Assembly (NCBI RefSeq): GCF_018614915.1
Contig: NZ_JAGGNU010000009.1
Coordinates: 62,001 to 126,000 of the forward strand
Source: Variovorax paradoxus
Lineage (GTDB): Bacteria > Pseudomonadota > Gammaproteobacteria > Burkholderiales > Burkholderiaceae_C
DNA length: 64,000 nt
Direction: 5' to 3'
Below the pieces are notes generated by a model, which searched no databases, was not told the origin of the DNA, and saw only the letters and a program-made list of their open reading frames with translations. This document shows, in pieces, positions 44,253-55,266 of this stretch (the stretch's first letter is position 1; each line of letters starts with the position of its first letter). Position numbers and translations under genes: made by a program.

Positions 44253-44401
44253 AATCGGTCATCGCTCGCGGTCTTTCACCGGCCGGTCACGGGTGGTGCC
44301 AGGCGCGCCGGTTAAAATCAGAGGCTTTGTCAAGGTAGCGCAACCGAAGCGTTGCGGCTTGACGGAACTCATCGAATCCAAGTTCTCAGGAAATCACTTC
44401 A

Positions 44402-44821
44402 ATGGCCATCGAACGCACCCTTTCCATCATCAAGCCCGACGCTGTCGCGAAGAACGTCATCGGCAAGATCGTTTCCCGTTTCGAGGCCGCGGGCCTCAAG
44501 ATCGTGGCCGCCAAGCTGGTGCAGCTCTCGCAGGCCGATGCCGAGAAGTTCTATGCCGTGCACAAGGAGCGCCCCTTCTTCAAGGACCTGGTCAGCTTCA
44601 TGATCTCGGGCCCCGTGTTCGTGCAAGCGCTCGAGGGCGAGGACGCGATCGCCAAGAACCGTGACCTGATGGGCGCCACCGATCCGAAGAAGGCTGCGCC
44701 GGGCACCATCCGCGCTGACTTCGCCGACAGCATCGACGCCAACGCCGTGCATGGTTCCGACGCCGTCGAGACCGCGCAGGGCGAAGTGGCTTTCTTCTTC
44801 CCCGAGCTCAAGGCACGCTGA
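44402..44821 (+). CDS. ndk: nucleoside diphosphate kinase
   Basis: A 139-residue enzyme that equilibrates nucleoside di- and triphosphates. The phospho-accepting His117 is in NAVHGSDA; the N-terminal [10 protein letters not shown] and [13 protein letters not shown] motifs are characteristic, and the length is typical for the bacterial tetrameric form. AGGAAA lies upstream of the ATG. It is followed after 19 bases by rlmN, starting the conserved ndk-rlmN-pilF-rodZ-ispG-hisS order. Confidence 0.97.
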   Translation: MAIERTLSIIKPDAVAKNVIGKIVSRFEAAGLKIVAAKLVQLSQADAEKFYAVHKERPFFKDLVSFMISGPVFVQALEGEDAIAKNRDLMGATDPKKAAPGTIRADFADSIDANAVHGSDAVETAQGEVAFFFPELKAR

Positions 44822-44840
44822 GGCGGAGCCTTACTGCGCA

Positions 44841-46001
44841 ATGACCACGGTCAACCTGCTCGACTTCGATCTCGAGGGGCTGGCCGCGTTCTGCGAAAGG
44901 CTCGGCGAGAAGCGCTTCCGCGCGACGCAGCTCTTCCGCTGGATCCACCAGCGCGGCGCGAGCGATTTCGCGCACATGACCGACCTCGCGAAATCGCTGC
45001 GCGAGAAGCTCGCGGGCACCGCGCGCGTCGAGGCGCTGCCGGTGATCACGCAGCACGAATCGGCCGACGGCACCATCAAGTGGCTGTTCGACGTCGGCGA
45101 CGGCAATGCGGTCGAGGCGGTGTTCATTCCCGAGGACGACCGCGGCACGCTGTGCGTGTCCTCGCAGGCCGGCTGTGCCGTCGGCTGCCGCTTCTGCTCG
45201 ACCGGGCACCAGGGTTTCAGCCGCAACCTGACGACCGGCGAAATCGTCGCCCAGCTGTGGTTCGCCGAGCACTTCCTGCGCCGGCACCTGAAGCGCAGCA
45301 ATGACCAAGATGGGCGCGTGATCTCCAACGTCGTGATGATGGGCATGGGCGAGCCGCTGCAGAACTATGCGGCGCTCGTGCCGGCCCTGCGCACGATGCT
45401 CGACGACAACGCCTATGGCCTGTCGCGCCGCCGCGTGACGGTGTCGACCTCGGGCGTGGTGCCGATGATCGATCGCCTCGGCGCCGACTGTCCGGTGGCG
45501 CTCGCGGTGTCGCTGCATGCGCCCAACGACGCGCTGCGCGACGACCTGGTGCCGCTCAACCGCAAGTACCCCATTGCCGAGCTGCTCGAGGCCTGCCAGC
45601 GCTACCTCGCGCATGCGCCGCGCGACTTCATCACCTTCGAGTACTGCATGCTCGACGGCGTGAACGACCAGCCGGAACATGCGCGCCAGCTCGTCGAGCT
45701 GGTGCGTGCGCAGGGAATCTCCTGCAAGTTCAACCTGATTCCTTTCAATCCTTTCCCGGCGTCCGGTCTGCTGCGTTCGCCGCAGCCGCGCGTGCTGGCG
45801 TTCGCCAGGGTGCTGAGCGAGGCCGGCATCGTGACCACCGTGCGCAAGACGCGCGGCGACGACATCGATGCGGCCTGCGGCCAGCTGGCGGGCGACGTGA
45901 AAGACCGGACCCACGCGGCCGAACGCATGGCGCAGCGGCGCACGGTCATGCTGCATCCGGCCCGCAAGAAGATCGCCACATCCACTGCCCAGGAGCCATG
46001 A
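44841..46001 (+). CDS. rlmN: dual-specificity 23S rRNA/tRNA m2A methyltransferase RlmN
   Basis: A 386-residue radical-SAM methyltransferase that makes 2-methyladenosine at 23S rRNA A2503 and tRNA A37. The cluster motif is CAVGCRFC (Cys112, Cys116, Cys119). [22 protein letters not shown], and [20 protein letters not shown] follow, and the C-terminal mechanistic cysteine lies in [13 protein letters not shown]. The start at 44841 follows the family N-terminus. Confidence 0.96.
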   Translation: MTTVNLLDFDLEGLAAFCERLGEKRFRATQLFRWIHQRGASDFAHMTDLAKSLREKLAGTARVEALPVITQHESADGTIKWLFDVGDGNAVEAVFIPEDDRGTLCVSSQAGCAVGCRFCSTGHQGFSRNLTTGEIVAQLWFAEHFLRRHLKRSNDQDGRVISNVVMMGMGEPLQNYAALVPALRTMLDDNAYGLSRRRVTVSTSGVVPMIDRLGADCPVALAVSLHAPNDALRDDLVPLNRKYPIAELLEACQRYLAHAPRDFITFEYCMLDGVNDQPEHARQLVELVRAQGISCKFNLIPFNPFPASGLLRSPQPRVLAFARVLSEAGIVTTVRKTRGDDIDAACGQLAGDVKDRTHAAERMAQRRTVMLHPARKKIATSTAQEP

Positions 46002-46005
46002 ACCG

Positions 46006-46836
46006 ATGAGCAAGGCCTTTCCGATCGCGCACCAGCGGGTGATGCAAGCGCTCCTTGGCCTTGCGGCCGCTTTCCTGCTCGCCGGCTGCGCCACCAGGGA
46101 TCCGTCGCTGCCGGGGCCGGCCGCCGCTGCCGCGCCGATCATCACGGACTCGGACGAAACCAACGCCCGCAAGCGCGCCCGGCTGCGCATCGAGCTGGCC
46201 ATCGGCTACTTCGAGCAGGGGCAGACCACGGTGGCGCTGGACGAGATCAAGCAGGCGGTGGCCAATGATCCGACCTTCGCCGACGCCTACAACCTGCGCG
46301 GCCTGGTCTACATGCGCCTGGACGACCCGGCCCAGGCCGAAGACAGCTTCCGCCGCGCGATCGCGCTGAACCCGCGCGAGGCGAACACCCTGCACAACTA
46401 CGGATGGCTCTTGTGCCAGCAGAACCGCTTCGGCGACGCGCAGCAGCAGTTCTCGGCGGCCCTGGCCGTTCCGACCTACGGCGACCGCGCCAAGACGCTC
46501 ATGACGCAGGGCGTGTGCCAGCTTCGCGCCGGCCAGCGCGCCGAGGCAGAGCGCAGCCTCACGCAGGCCTACGAACTCGATGCCGGCAACCCGGTGGTCG
46601 GCTTGAACCTGGCCTCGCTGCTGGCGCAGCGCGAGGACTGGCCGCGTGCGCAGTTCTATATCCGCCGCGTCAACAACAGTCCCTCGGCCAATGCCGAGAC
46701 GCTCTGGCTCGGCATCAAGATCGAACGCCGGCTCAACAACCGTGAAGCGATCACGCAACTCGCGAGCCAGTTGCAGCGGCGCTTCCCCCAGTCGCGGGAG
46801 GCGATTGCGTACGAGCGCGGGAATTTCAATGATTGA
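46006..46836 (+). CDS. pilF: type IV pilus biogenesis/stability lipoprotein PilF (PilW)
   Basis: A 276-residue outer-membrane-directed lipoprotein with a lipobox LAGC (Cys28) and several TPR repeats (GYFEQGQTTVALDEIKQAV, YNLRGLVYMRLDDPAQAEDS, NYGWLLCQQNRFGDAQQQF). In pseudomonads and Neisseria it pilots the PilQ secretin. The gene order, before rodZ and ispG, is the standard one. It starts 4 bases after rlmN ends and overlaps rodZ by 8 bases. Confidence 0.88.
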   Translation: MSKAFPIAHQRVMQALLGLAAAFLLAGCATRDPSLPGPAAAAAPIITDSDETNARKRARLRIELAIGYFEQGQTTVALDEIKQAVANDPTFADAYNLRGLVYMRLDDPAQAEDSFRRAIALNPREANTLHNYGWLLCQQNRFGDAQQQFSAALAVPTYGDRAKTLMTQGVCQLRAGQRAEAERSLTQAYELDAGNPVVGLNLASLLAQREDWPRAQFYIRRVNNSPSANAETLWLGIKIERRLNNREAITQLASQLQRRFPQSREAIAYERGNFND

Positions 46837-47767
46837 GAAGGCGAGCGAGTTTGGCGCCTCGGCCGCTGCGCCGCTGGTGACCCGCAGCGGCGACAGCAGC
46901 TTCATGAGCGCCGGCGACATGCTGCGCGAGGCGCGTGAAGCCCACGGCCTGCACATCGACATGGTGGCGGCCGCGCTCAAGGTGTCGACGCAGAAGCTGG
47001 CCGCGCTGGAGGCCGACGACATCGATTCCTTGCCCGATCCGGTGTTCGCGCGCGCCCTGGCCGCGAGCGTGTGCCGCGCGTTGCGGATCGATCCGGCGCC
47101 GGTTCTGGCCAAGCTGCCTGGCGCGCAGCCTGCGGGTTTGGCGCAGGCTGACCGCACCATCAGCAAGAGCCTGCGCTCGGCGGCGCCGCGCTCGGGTGGC
47201 GTCGGCTCGAACGGGCGGCCGTCGCGCGCGCTGCTGATCGTGGTGGTGCTGCTGCTGATCGGCGCGGCGGTGCTGTTCTGGCTGCCGCAGTCGGCTTTCG
47301 ACCGAATCGGCGAATCGATCTCTCGCCTGACGCCTGCAAGCAGCGACGGATCGCAGCCGACGGAAGCGCCGCCTGCGGCCGCGCCGGGCGGCAGCGTCGT
47401 TGAGGCGCATCTACCGCCAGCGCCGATCATTGCCGCGCCGGCTCCGGCTTCGCCCGTTCTGCCGGCGGCGCCTTCGGCCGCACCTGCCCAGGCGGTTGTC
47501 GCGCCGCCTGCTGCCGCCCCGGGTGCCAACCTGATCGTGTTCGTTGCGCGCGAGGATTCGTGGGTCACGGTGAACGAAGCGGGCGGTAAGTCCTTGTTGA
47601 GGCGCACGGTGCAGGCCGGCGAGACCGTCGGGTTGACGGGCGCGGCGCCGCTGTCGGTGGTTGTCGGCCGCGCCTCGGGCATCGAGGTGCAGGTGCGCGG
47701 CAAGCCTGTCGACCTGGCGCCTCTGACCCGCTCGGGCGGCGTCGCGCGTTTCGAGGTCAAGCCATGA
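46829..47767 (+). CDS. rodZ: RodZ-like helix-turn-helix membrane protein
   Basis: A 312-residue protein with a cytoplasmic RodZ-type helix-turn-helix (about 28-95; [20 protein letters not shown]), one membrane helix (133-152), a Pro/Ala-rich periplasmic linker and a C-terminal DUF4115 beta domain ([31 protein letters not shown]). RodZ couples MreB filaments to cell-wall synthesis. It overlaps pilF by 8 bases and ispG by 4 bases, so the three are tightly coupled. Confidence 0.88.
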   Translation: MIEKASEFGASAAAPLVTRSGDSSFMSAGDMLREAREAHGLHIDMVAAALKVSTQKLAALEADDIDSLPDPVFARALAASVCRALRIDPAPVLAKLPGAQPAGLAQADRTISKSLRSAAPRSGGVGSNGRPSRALLIVVVLLLIGAAVLFWLPQSAFDRIGESISRLTPASSDGSQPTEAPPAAAPGGSVVEAHLPPAPIIAAPAPASPVLPAAPSAAPAQAVVAPPAAAPGANLIVFVAREDSWVTVNEAGGKSLLRRTVQAGETVGLTGAAPLSVVVGRASGIEVQVRGKPVDLAPLTRSGGVARFEVKP

Positions 47768-49059
47768 CCGACGGCACATCGAATTCGCTGATGAACTGCC
47801 TGCCGATCGAATCGGCCGCGCCGCGGCCGCGCCGTTCGCGCCAGGCCAGCGTGGTCTGGGGGCCGCGCACCGTCACCGTGGGCGGCGACGCACCGGTGCG
47901 CGTGCAGTCGATGACCAACACCGACACCGTCGACGCGATCGGCACCGCGATCCAGGTCAAGGAACTGGCGCTGGCCGGCTCCGAGATGGTGCGCATCACC
48001 GTCAACACCCCCGAGGCCGCGGCGCAGGTGCCCTACATCCGCGAGCAGCTCGATCGCATGGGCGTCGACGTGCCGCTGATCGGCGACTTCCACTACAACG
48101 GCCACCGCCTGCTCACCGACTATCCGGCCTGTGCCGAGGCGCTCAGCAAGTACCGCATCAACCCCGGCAACGTCGGCAAGGGCGACAAGCACGACCGCCA
48201 GTTCGGCCAGATGATCGACGCGGCCATGCGCTGGAACAAGCCGGTGCGCATCGGCGTCAACTGGGGCAGCCTCGACCAGGAGCTGCTGTCGGAGCTGATG
48301 GACATCAACAGCCGGCGGCCGGAGCCCTGGGACTCCAAGCAGGTGATGTACGAGGCGCTGATCACGTCGGCCATCGATTCCGCGAAGCTGGCCGAATCGA
48401 TGGGCATGAACGGCAGCCAGATCATCCTGAGCTGCAAGGTCAGCGGCGTGCAGGACCTGATCTCGGTGTATCGCGAACTCGCGAAGCGTTGCGACTACGC
48501 ACTGCACCTGGGCCTGACCGAAGCGGGCATGGGCACCAAGGGCACGGTGGCCTCGGCCACGGCGCTGTCGATCCTGCTGCAGGAAGGCATCGGCGACACG
48601 ATCCGCGTGTCGCTGACGCCGCAGCCGGGCGAGTCGCGCACCCAGGAAGTGCTGATCGCCAACGAGATCCTCCAGGCCCTGGGCTTGCGCGTGTTCGTGC
48701 CGAGCGTCACTGCGTGCCCGGGCTGCGGCCGCACGACGAGCACCACCTTCCAGGAACTCGCCAAGCAGATCGACGACTACTTGCGCATGCAGATGCCGGT
48801 CTGGCGCACCAAGTACCCGGGCGTCGAGACGATGAAGGTGGCCGTGATGGGCTGCATCGTCAACGGCCCTGGCGAGAGCAAGCATGCCGACATCGGCATC
48901 AGCCTTCCCGGCACCGGCGAAGCGCCGGCGGCGCCGGTTTTCATCGATGGCGAGAAGGCGCTCACGCTGCGCGGCGAGAACATCGCCGCCGAATTCCATC
49001 AACTGGTCGAAAACTACATCGAGAAGCGCTTCGGCAGCCACGCCACCGAAGTCGCCTGA
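47764..49059 (+). CDS. ispG: 4-hydroxy-3-methylbut-2-enyl diphosphate synthase (flavodoxin)
   Basis: A 431-residue iron-sulfur enzyme (GcpE) of the MEP isoprenoid pathway. The cluster ligands are Cys318 and Cys321 ([11 protein letters not shown]) and Cys364 ([10 protein letters not shown]). [25 protein letters not shown] and [13 protein letters not shown] are family motifs. The 45-residue segment after NPGNVGKG is longer than in E. coli, as is usual in Burkholderiales. The start overlaps rodZ by 4 bases; hisS follows after 8 bases. Confidence 0.96.
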   Translation: MTDGTSNSLMNCLPIESAAPRPRRSRQASVVWGPRTVTVGGDAPVRVQSMTNTDTVDAIGTAIQVKELALAGSEMVRITVNTPEAAAQVPYIREQLDRMGVDVPLIGDFHYNGHRLLTDYPACAEALSKYRINPGNVGKGDKHDRQFGQMIDAAMRWNKPVRIGVNWGSLDQELLSELMDINSRRPEPWDSKQVMYEALITSAIDSAKLAESMGMNGSQIILSCKVSGVQDLISVYRELAKRCDYALHLGLTEAGMGTKGTVASATALSILLQEGIGDTIRVSLTPQPGESRTQEVLIANEILQALGLRVFVPSVTACPGCGRTTSTTFQELAKQIDDYLRMQMPVWRTKYPGVETMKVAVMGCIVNGPGESKHADIGISLPGTGEAPAAPVFIDGEKALTLRGENIAAEFHQLVENYIEKRFGSHATEVA

Positions 49060-49067
49060 CATACCCA

Positions 49068-50378
49068 ATGGCTGAAAAACTCAATGCCGTCAAAGGCATG
49101 AACGACACCTTGCCGCCGGAATCGGCGCGCTGGGAGTGGCTCGAGGCCACCGTGCGCGAGCTGATGGCGCGCTATGCCTACCGCAGTATCCGCACCCCGA
49201 TCCTCGAGCACACGGCGCTGTTCGTGCGCGGCATCGGCGAGGTGACCGACATCGTCGAGAAGGAGATGTATTCCTTCCAGGACCGCTCCGACAAGTACGG
49301 CGACAACGACCATCTGACGCTGCGCCCCGAGAACACCGCCGGCATCGTGCGCGCCGCGATCGAGCACAACATGCTCTACGACGGCGGCAAGCGCCTGTGG
49401 GCCACCGGTCCGATGTTTCGGCGCGAGAAGCCGCAGCGCGGGCGTTTCCGCCAGTTCCACCAGATCGATGTCGAAGCGCTGGGTTTCGCCGGACCGGACG
49501 TCGATGCCGAGCTGATCCTGCTGGCCGGCGGCCTGTGGAAGGCCATCGGCCTGACGGACGTGCGGCTGGAGATCAACAGCCTGGGCCAGCCGGCCGAGCG
49601 CGCGCAGCACCGTGCCCAGCTGATCGCGCACTTCGAGGCGCATGGCGATCAGCTCGACGAGGAAGCCAGGCGCCGCCTGCACACCAATCCGCTGCGCATC
49701 CTCGACACCAAGAACCCGACGATGAAAGCGGTAGTGGAGTCGGCGCCGAAGCTGATCGACTTTCTCGGTGCCGAGTCGCTGGCGCACTTCGAGGGGCTGA
49801 AGGCCATTCTCGACGCCAATGACGTCGCCTACACCATCAATCCGCGCCTGGTGCGCGGCCTCGACTACTACAACCTCAGCGTCTTCGAATTCGTCACCGA
49901 TCGGCTCGGTTCGCAGGGCACGGTGTGCGCTGGCGGGCGCTATGACGGCCTCTTCGAGCAGCTCGGCGGCAAGCCCGCGCCCGCCGTGGGCTGGGCCATC
50001 GGCGTGGAGCGCGTGCTCGAGCTGCTGAAGGAGCAGGACACCGCGATCCCGGTTCCGGCGCCCGACGCCTATGCGGTGGTGCCGGATGCGGCCGCGATGC
50101 CGATCGCGCTGCGCACGCTGCAGCAGCTGCGTGAGGCCGGCGTGCGGGTGCAGATGCACGCCGCCACGGCCGACGGCCTCGGCAGCTTCAAGTCGCAGTT
50201 CAAGAAGGCCGATGCGAGCGGTGCGCGCTATGCGCTGGTCTTCGGCGCCGACGAGCTTGCGCGCGGCGAGCTCACGGTCAAGGCGCTGCGCGACGGTAGC
50301 GGGGCGCAGGCCGCACGTCCGCTGGCCGAACTGCCCGCCTGGGCCGCCACCCTACAATCCCCGGCTCCCAACAACTGA
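49068..50378 (+). CDS. hisS: histidyl-tRNA synthetase
   Basis: A 436-residue class II aminoacyl-tRNA synthetase. Motif 1 lies in the [21 protein letters not shown] region, motif 2 in [17 protein letters not shown], the histidine-specific motif in [22 protein letters not shown] as the second, and motif 3 in [14 protein letters not shown]-terminal anticodon-binding domain follows. The start at 49068 gives the usual [14 protein letters not shown]-terminus. Confidence 0.97.
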   Translation: MAEKLNAVKGMNDTLPPESARWEWLEATVRELMARYAYRSIRTPILEHTALFVRGIGEVTDIVEKEMYSFQDRSDKYGDNDHLTLRPENTAGIVRAAIEHNMLYDGGKRLWATGPMFRREKPQRGRFRQFHQIDVEALGFAGPDVDAELILLAGGLWKAIGLTDVRLEINSLGQPAERAQHRAQLIAHFEAHGDQLDEEARRRLHTNPLRILDTKNPTMKAVVESAPKLIDFLGAESLAHFEGLKAILDANDVAYTINPRLVRGLDYYNLSVFEFVTDRLGSQGTVCAGGRYDGLFEQLGGKPAPAVGWAIGVERVLELLKEQDTAIPVPAPDAYAVVPDAAAMPIALRTLQQLREAGVRVQMHAATADGLGSFKSQFKKADASGARYALVFGADELARGELTVKALRDGSGAQAARPLAELPAWAATLQSPAPNN

Positions 50379-50384
50379 CAGCGC

Positions 50385-51080
50385 ATGGCAACCCAACTCG
50401 ACCTCGAAGAACAGGAACAGCTCGACCAGCTCAAGCATTTCTGGAACACCTACGGCACGCTGATCACCTGGGTCGTGCTGCTGGCGGCGGGCGCCTTCAT
50501 GGCGTGGAACGGCTGGCAGTATTTCCAGCGCGACAAGGCGGCTCGCGCATCGGTGCTCTACGACGAGATCGAACGCAGCGCCCAGGCGGGCGACGTGGCC
50601 CGCATCGAGCGCGCGCTGGCCGACATGAAGGACAAGTTCGCGGGCACCGCCTACGCGCAGCAGGCCGGCCTGCTCGCGGCCAAGACCCTGAACGAGAAGG
50701 GCAATGCCGACGCCTCGCGCGCGGCGCTTGCCTGGGTGGCCGAGCATGCAGTCGATCCGGGCTACCAGGCCGTCGCCAGGCTGCGCCTGGCCGCCGAACT
50801 GCTCGAAGCCAAGTCCTACGACGAGGCGCTCAAACAGCTCTCGGGCAACGTGCCCAAGGAGTTCGAGGCGCTGGTGGCCGACCGCAAGGGCGATATCCAC
50901 CTGGCCCAGGGCAAGCGCGACGAGGCCAAGGCCGAATACCAGAAGGCCTGGGCCGCTTTCGGCCCCGGTACCGACTACCGCCGCCTGGTCGAGATCAAAC
51001 TGAACGCCGTCGGCGTCGACCCGAAGAGTCTGGCACCGGCCGCTGCCGGCACCGCCACCCCCGCCAAGACCACACCATGA
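50385..51080 (+). CDS. YfgM-family tetratricopeptide membrane protein
   Basis: A 231-residue single-pass membrane protein of the YfgM/UPF0070 family: a short acidic cytoplasmic N-terminus (DLEEQEQLDQLKHFWNTYG), one membrane helix (about 22-40) and a periplasmic TPR-like domain. In E. coli YfgM associates with SecYEG and PpiD and assists envelope protein traffic. It sits between hisS and bamB as in E. coli, 6 bases after hisS and overlapping bamB by 4 bases. Confidence 0.9.
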   Translation: MATQLDLEEQEQLDQLKHFWNTYGTLITWVVLLAAGAFMAWNGWQYFQRDKAARASVLYDEIERSAQAGDVARIERALADMKDKFAGTAYAQQAGLLAAKTLNEKGNADASRAALAWVAEHAVDPGYQAVARLRLAAELLEAKSYDEALKQLSGNVPKEFEALVADRKGDIHLAQGKRDEAKAEYQKAWAAFGPGTDYRRLVEIKLNAVGVDPKSLAPAAAGTATPAKTTP

Positions 51081-52219
51081 ATTTCAAGCGTTTCATGCCT
51101 TCTGCATTCGTCCTGCGCGCCGGTGCGGCCGCGCTCGTGGTCGCCGCGCTCGCGGCCTGCTCGGGCACGCCAAAGCCCAAGCCCGCTGAACTGCCGGCCA
51201 ACCCCGCGCTCCTGGGCGTCCGGCAGGCCTGGAGCGTGCGCATTCCGGGGGTGAGCTTCCCACTCGCGACCGACGTGAGCGGCGACATGGTGGCGGTGGC
51301 CGCCACCGACGGCACCGTGGTCATGATCGACGCGCGCTCGGGCCAGGAGTCGTGGCGTGCCAGCGTCGGGGCGCCATTGGTGGCCGGCGTGGGCAGCGAC
51401 GGATCGCTGGTCGCGGTCGTCACCGCCAACAACGAACTCGTCGCCCTGCAAAGCGGCAAGGTGCTGTGGAAGCAACGGCTCGGCGCCCAGTCGTACACCG
51501 CGCCGCTGGTGGCCGGCCGCCGGGTCTTCGTGCAGACTGCCGACCGCACCACCAGCGCCTGGGACGGCCAGACCGGCCGCCGGCTCTGGTCCCAGCAGCG
51601 CACCGCCGAAAACCTGGTGCTGAAGAGGCCTGGCGTGCTGATCGCGGTGGGCGACACCCTGGTCACCGGCGTGGGCGGCCGGCTCGCCGGCCTCAATCCG
51701 GCCAACGGCAGTTCGCGTTGGGAATCGCCGATCGCGGCACCGCGCGGCACCAATGACGTCGAGCGCCTGGTCGACCTGACCGGCAGCGTGAGCCGAGAGG
51801 GCGACGTCGTCTGCGCCCGTGCCTACTACGCCAGCATCGGCTGCGTGGACACTTCGCGCGGTGCACTGCTGTGGAGCAAGCCGGCTTCCGGGGCCGACGG
51901 CCTGAGCGGCGACGAGCGCTTCGTCTACGGCACCGAAGAGAACGGCAACGTCGTGGCCTGGCGGCGTGGCGACGGCGAGCGCGCCTGGCAATCCGAGCAT
52001 TTCAAGTACCGCACGCTGACGGCACCATTGGCCGTCGGCCGTTCGCTGATCATCGGCGACAGCACCGGACTCCTGCATTTCGTCTCGCGCGAGGACGGCT
52101 CGCCCCTGAACCGCCTGAGCCCCGATGGCTCGGCCATCGCCGCGACGCCGGTGCTCTCCGGCAACACGGTCGTGGTCGTCACCCGCAATGGCGGCGTGTT
52201 CGGCTATCGGCCTGAATAG
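51077..52219 (+). CDS. bamB: outer membrane protein assembly factor BamB
   Basis: A 380-residue lipoprotein with lipobox LAAC (Cys28) and an eight-bladed PQQ-like beta-propeller, seen as repeated strands such as VVMIDARSGQESWRA, NELVALQSGKVLWKQ, TSAWDGQTGRRLWSQ and VVAWRRGDGERAWQS. It is a BAM-complex accessory subunit; the bamD gene lies at 39.9-40.7 kb in this window. It overlaps the YfgM-like gene by 4 bases and is followed by der after 18 bases. Confidence 0.94.
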   Translation: MNFKRFMPSAFVLRAGAAALVVAALAACSGTPKPKPAELPANPALLGVRQAWSVRIPGVSFPLATDVSGDMVAVAATDGTVVMIDARSGQESWRASVGAPLVAGVGSDGSLVAVVTANNELVALQSGKVLWKQRLGAQSYTAPLVAGRRVFVQTADRTTSAWDGQTGRRLWSQQRTAENLVLKRPGVLIAVGDTLVTGVGGRLAGLNPANGSSRWESPIAAPRGTNDVERLVDLTGSVSREGDVVCARAYYASIGCVDTSRGALLWSKPASGADGLSGDERFVYGTEENGNVVAWRRGDGERAWQSEHFKYRTLTAPLAVGRSLIIGDSTGLLHFVSREDGSPLNRLSPDGSAIAATPVLSGNTVVVVTRNGGVFGYRPE

Positions 52220-52237
52220 ACGATCGGGGCCCCGACC

Positions 52238-53581
52238 ATGAAACCGGTCATTGCGCTGGTCGGGCGTCCCAACGTCGGCAAGTCGACGCTGTTCAACCGC
52301 CTGACCCAGACGCGCGACGCCATCGTTGCCGACTTCGCCGGCCTGACGCGCGACCGCCACTACGGCAACGGCCGCCAGGGCAGGCACGAGTTCATCGTGA
52401 TCGACACCGGCGGCTTCGAGCCCGACGCCGGCAGCGGCATCTTCAAGGAGATGGCCAAGCAGACGCGCCAGGCGGTGGCGGAGGCCGACGTGGTGATCTT
52501 CGTGGTCGATGCGCGCGAGGGGCTGTCTGCACAGGACCACGACATCGCCAACGAACTGCGCCGGCTCGGCAAGCCCTGCGTGCTGGTGGCCAACAAGGCC
52601 GAGGGCATGCACGACGGCACCAAGCTGGTCGACTTCTACGAGCTGGGCTTCGGCGAGGTCCACGGGATCTCGGCGGCGCACGGGCAGGGCATCCGCGGCC
52701 TGGTCGAACTCGCGCTCGAGCCGCTCGCCTTGCCCGAGCCGGAGGACGAGACCGAGGAAGAAGAGGCCAACAAGCCGGTCAAGCTGGCAGTCGCCGGCCG
52801 CCCCAACGTCGGCAAGTCGACCCTGATCAACACCTGGCTCGGCGAAGAGCGCCTGGTTGCCTTCGACCTGCCCGGCACCACGCGCGATGCCATCGCCGTC
52901 CCCTTCGAGCGCAACGGCCAGCGTTTCGAGCTGATCGACACGGCGGGCTTGCGCCGCAAGGGCAAGGTGTTCGAGGCGATCGAGAAGTTCTCGGTGGTCA
53001 AGACCCTGCAGGCGATCGAATCGGCCAACGTGGTGCTGCTGCTGCTCGACGCAATGCAGGGCGTGACCGACCAGGACGCCCACATCGCGGGCTACATCCT
53101 CGAAAGCGGGCGCGCGGTGGTGATCGCGATCAATAAGTGGGACGCGGTCGACAGCTACCAGCGCGAGCAGATCCAGCGCCAGATCGAGACCCGGCTGCCC
53201 TTCCTCAAGTTCGCTTCGCTGCACTTCATCTCGGCCATCCGGCGCCAGGGGCTGGGGCCGGTCTGGCAGGCGATCGCCCAGGCCCACAAGTCGGCCACCC
53301 GCAAGATGTCGACCCCGGTGCTCACACGGCTGCTGATGGAGGCGGTGCAGTTCCAGGCGCCCAAGAAGGCCGGCATGTTCCGGCCCAAGCTGCGCTATGC
53401 CCACCAGGGCGGCATGAATCCACCGGTGATCGTGATCCACGGCAATTCGCTGGAACACGTCACCGACGCCTACAAGCGCTTCCTCGAGGGGCGCTTTCGC
53501 AAGGAGTTCGACCTGGTCGGCACGCCCTTGCGCATCGAGCTCAAGACCTCGCACAATCCGTACGCCGACAAGGAGGGCTGA
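52238..53581 (+). CDS. der: ribosome biogenesis GTPase Der (EngA)
   Basis: A 447-residue GTPase with two tandem G domains and a C-terminal KH-like domain, the defining arrangement of Der. Each G domain has G1 GRPNVGKST (residues 9-17 and again near 187), G3 DTGGF in the first and DTAGL in the second, and G4 NKAE and NKWD. It acts in 50S subunit assembly. The position after bamB is conserved with E. coli. Confidence 0.97.
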   Translation: MKPVIALVGRPNVGKSTLFNRLTQTRDAIVADFAGLTRDRHYGNGRQGRHEFIVIDTGGFEPDAGSGIFKEMAKQTRQAVAEADVVIFVVDAREGLSAQDHDIANELRRLGKPCVLVANKAEGMHDGTKLVDFYELGFGEVHGISAAHGQGIRGLVELALEPLALPEPEDETEEEEANKPVKLAVAGRPNVGKSTLINTWLGEERLVAFDLPGTTRDAIAVPFERNGQRFELIDTAGLRRKGKVFEAIEKFSVVKTLQAIESANVVLLLLDAMQGVTDQDAHIAGYILESGRAVVIAINKWDAVDSYQREQIQRQIETRLPFLKFASLHFISAIRRQGLGPVWQAIAQAHKSATRKMSTPVLTRLLMEAVQFQAPKKAGMFRPKLRYAHQGGMNPPVIVIHGNSLEHVTDAYKRFLEGRFRKEFDLVGTPLRIELKTSHNPYADKEG

Positions 53582-53688
53582 GCCCTTCGGGCGCGGAGGC
53601 TTGACCTCCATTGAGTGCCGTTGAGCGATGCCGGCATCCGAAGTTCCGGCTTTAGGTGCCGTTATTTTTCCAAGGCCATTCGGCTTTC

Positions 53689-53716
53689 TTGCTGCAGTGC
53701 GGAAGTGCTGTGTTAA
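53689..53716 (+). promoter_or_regulatory. possible sigma70 promoter of hfq
   Basis: TTGCTG at 53689-53694 and TGTTAA at 53711-53716 are separated by 16 bases and lie about 40 bases before the hfq start, in a 176-base gap after der. Match to consensus is moderate. Confidence 0.3.
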
Positions 53717-53757
53717 GGTGACCGGTCCAACAACTACTCTTGAACACGGAGAATATC

Positions 53758-54003
53758 GTGAGCAATAAAGGGCAACTCCTACAAGACCCCTTCCTGAACA
53801 CCTTGCGTCGCGAGCACGTGCCGGTTTCGATCTATCTGGTCAACGGCATCAAGCTGCAAGGCCAGATCGAGTCCTTCGACCAGTACGTCGTGTTGCTTCG
53901 CAATACGGTGACCCAGATGGTCTACAAGCACGCCATCTCCACCATCGTGCCGGGGCGGGCCGTCAACTTCTCGGCTGCCGAGAACGAAGACGCTGCCGCC
54001 TGA
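53758..54003 (+). CDS. hfq: RNA chaperone Hfq
   Basis: An 81-residue Sm-like protein that forms a hexamer and pairs small RNAs with mRNAs. The sequence is almost invariant across proteobacteria: [29 protein letters not shown], and the Sm2 motif YKHAIST. I use GTG at 53758 as start because GGAG lies six bases upstream and the next codons match the canonical SNKGQ N-terminus; the in-frame TTG at 53740 has no support. The short acidic tail (AAENEDAAA) is typical of the order. It begins the hfq-hflX-hflK-hflC series. Confidence 0.97.
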   Translation: MSNKGQLLQDPFLNTLRREHVPVSIYLVNGIKLQGQIESFDQYVVLLRNTVTQMVYKHAISTIVPGRAVNFSAAENEDAAA

Positions 54004-54056
54004 TCGGCGCGGAGCGCGGCGGTTCGTCCGCTGCGCTTTCTTCCATTTGATTCCGC

Positions 54057-55226
54057 TTGTCTGAACTGATTTCCCGGAAAGAGGGCGCCGTCGTACTCGT
54101 CGGTGTCGATTTCGGGTTGCCCCATTTCGACGGCGAACTCGAGGAGCTCGGCCTGCTCGCGCAGACCGCAGGCCTCGAGCCGATCGCGCGCCTGGTGTGC
54201 AAACGCAAGGCGCCCGATGCGGCGCTGTTCGTCGGCAGCGGCAAGGCCGACGAGATCCGCGAGCTGGCCGATCTGCATCGTGCCAGCGAGGTGGTCTTCG
54301 ACCAGGCGCTGAGCCCGGCGCAGCAGCGCAACCTCGAGCGCCAGCTCGGCGTGGCGGTGTACGACCGCACCTTCCTGATCCTGGAAATCTTCGCCCAGCG
54401 CGCACGCTCGCACGAGGGCAAGCTGCAGGTCGAGTTGGCGCGGCTGCAATACCTCAGCACGCGGCTCGTGCGGCGCTGGTCTCACCTGGAGCGCCAGCGC
54501 GGCGGCATCGGCACGCGCGGCGGCCCGGGCGAAACCCAGATCGAGCTGGACCGCCGGATGATCGGCGAGGCCATCAAGCGCACGCGCGAACGGCTCGCCA
54601 AGGTGCAGCGCCAGCGCGGCACCCAGCGCCGCCAGCGCGAGCGGCGCGATACCTTCAACATCTCGCTGGTGGGCTACACCAATGCCGGCAAGTCCTCGCT
54701 GTTCAATGCGCTGGTGAAGGCGCGCGCCTACGCGGCCGACCAGCTGTTCGCGACGCTGGACACCACCACGCGGCACCTCTACCTCGGAGATGCCCGCCGC
54801 AAGGTGTCGATCTCCGACACCGTGGGCTTCATTCGCGAGCTGCCGCACGGCCTGATCGATGCCTTCAAGGCCACCCTGCAGGAGGCGGTCGATGCCGACT
54901 TGCTGCTGCACGTGGTGGACGCTTCCAATCCTCACCATCCCGAGCAGATGGCCGAGGTGCAGGCGGTGCTGAAGGAGATCGGCGCCGACACCGTGCCGCA
55001 GCTGCTGGTGTTCAACAAGCTCGACGCACTTGAAAGTACGCAACACCCCCTGCATCTGCGCGACGAGATCGACATCGACGGTGTGCAGGTGCCTCGCATC
55101 TTCCTGAGCGCCCACACCGGCGAGGGCGTTCCGGCGCTGCGCGCCGAGCTCGCACAACGCTCGCAGTCCGTAACCGAGACCATGACCCCAGAGTACGCCG
55201 CCGAATTGCACGATGCCGCCAACTGA
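54057..55226 (+). CDS. hflX: ribosome-splitting GTPase HflX
   Basis: A 389-residue GTPase. The N-terminal HflX domain has FVGSGKADEIRELA and DQALSPAQQRNLERQLGVAV, and RGGIGTRGGPGETQIELDRR links to the G domain (G1 GYTNAGKSSLFNAL, G3 DTVGF, G4 NKLD). HflX rescues stalled ribosomes after heat or antibiotic stress. The start is TTG at 54057, the only candidate near the expected N-terminus; its ribosome binding site is weak. Confidence 0.94.
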   Translation: MSELISRKEGAVVLVGVDFGLPHFDGELEELGLLAQTAGLEPIARLVCKRKAPDAALFVGSGKADEIRELADLHRASEVVFDQALSPAQQRNLERQLGVAVYDRTFLILEIFAQRARSHEGKLQVELARLQYLSTRLVRRWSHLERQRGGIGTRGGPGETQIELDRRMIGEAIKRTRERLAKVQRQRGTQRRQRERRDTFNISLVGYTNAGKSSLFNALVKARAYAADQLFATLDTTTRHLYLGDARRKVSISDTVGFIRELPHGLIDAFKATLQEAVDADLLLHVVDASNPHHPEQMAEVQAVLKEIGADTVPQLLVFNKLDALESTQHPLHLRDEIDIDGVQVPRIFLSAHTGEGVPALRAELAQRSQSVTETMTPEYAAELHDAAN

Positions 55227-55266
55227 TTGGCACAATCCCCCCTCACTGACGAGAGAACAGAACCGA

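Noticed and set aside
45946..49068. 1040-codon minus-strand open frame across rlmN, pilF, rodZ and ispG
   Set aside because: It is antisense to four well-identified genes and has no recognisable domain; long shadow frames are expected at this base composition.
50975..53611. 878-codon minus-strand open frame over bamB and der
   Set aside because: Shadow of two certain genes, with a composition typical of antisense translation.
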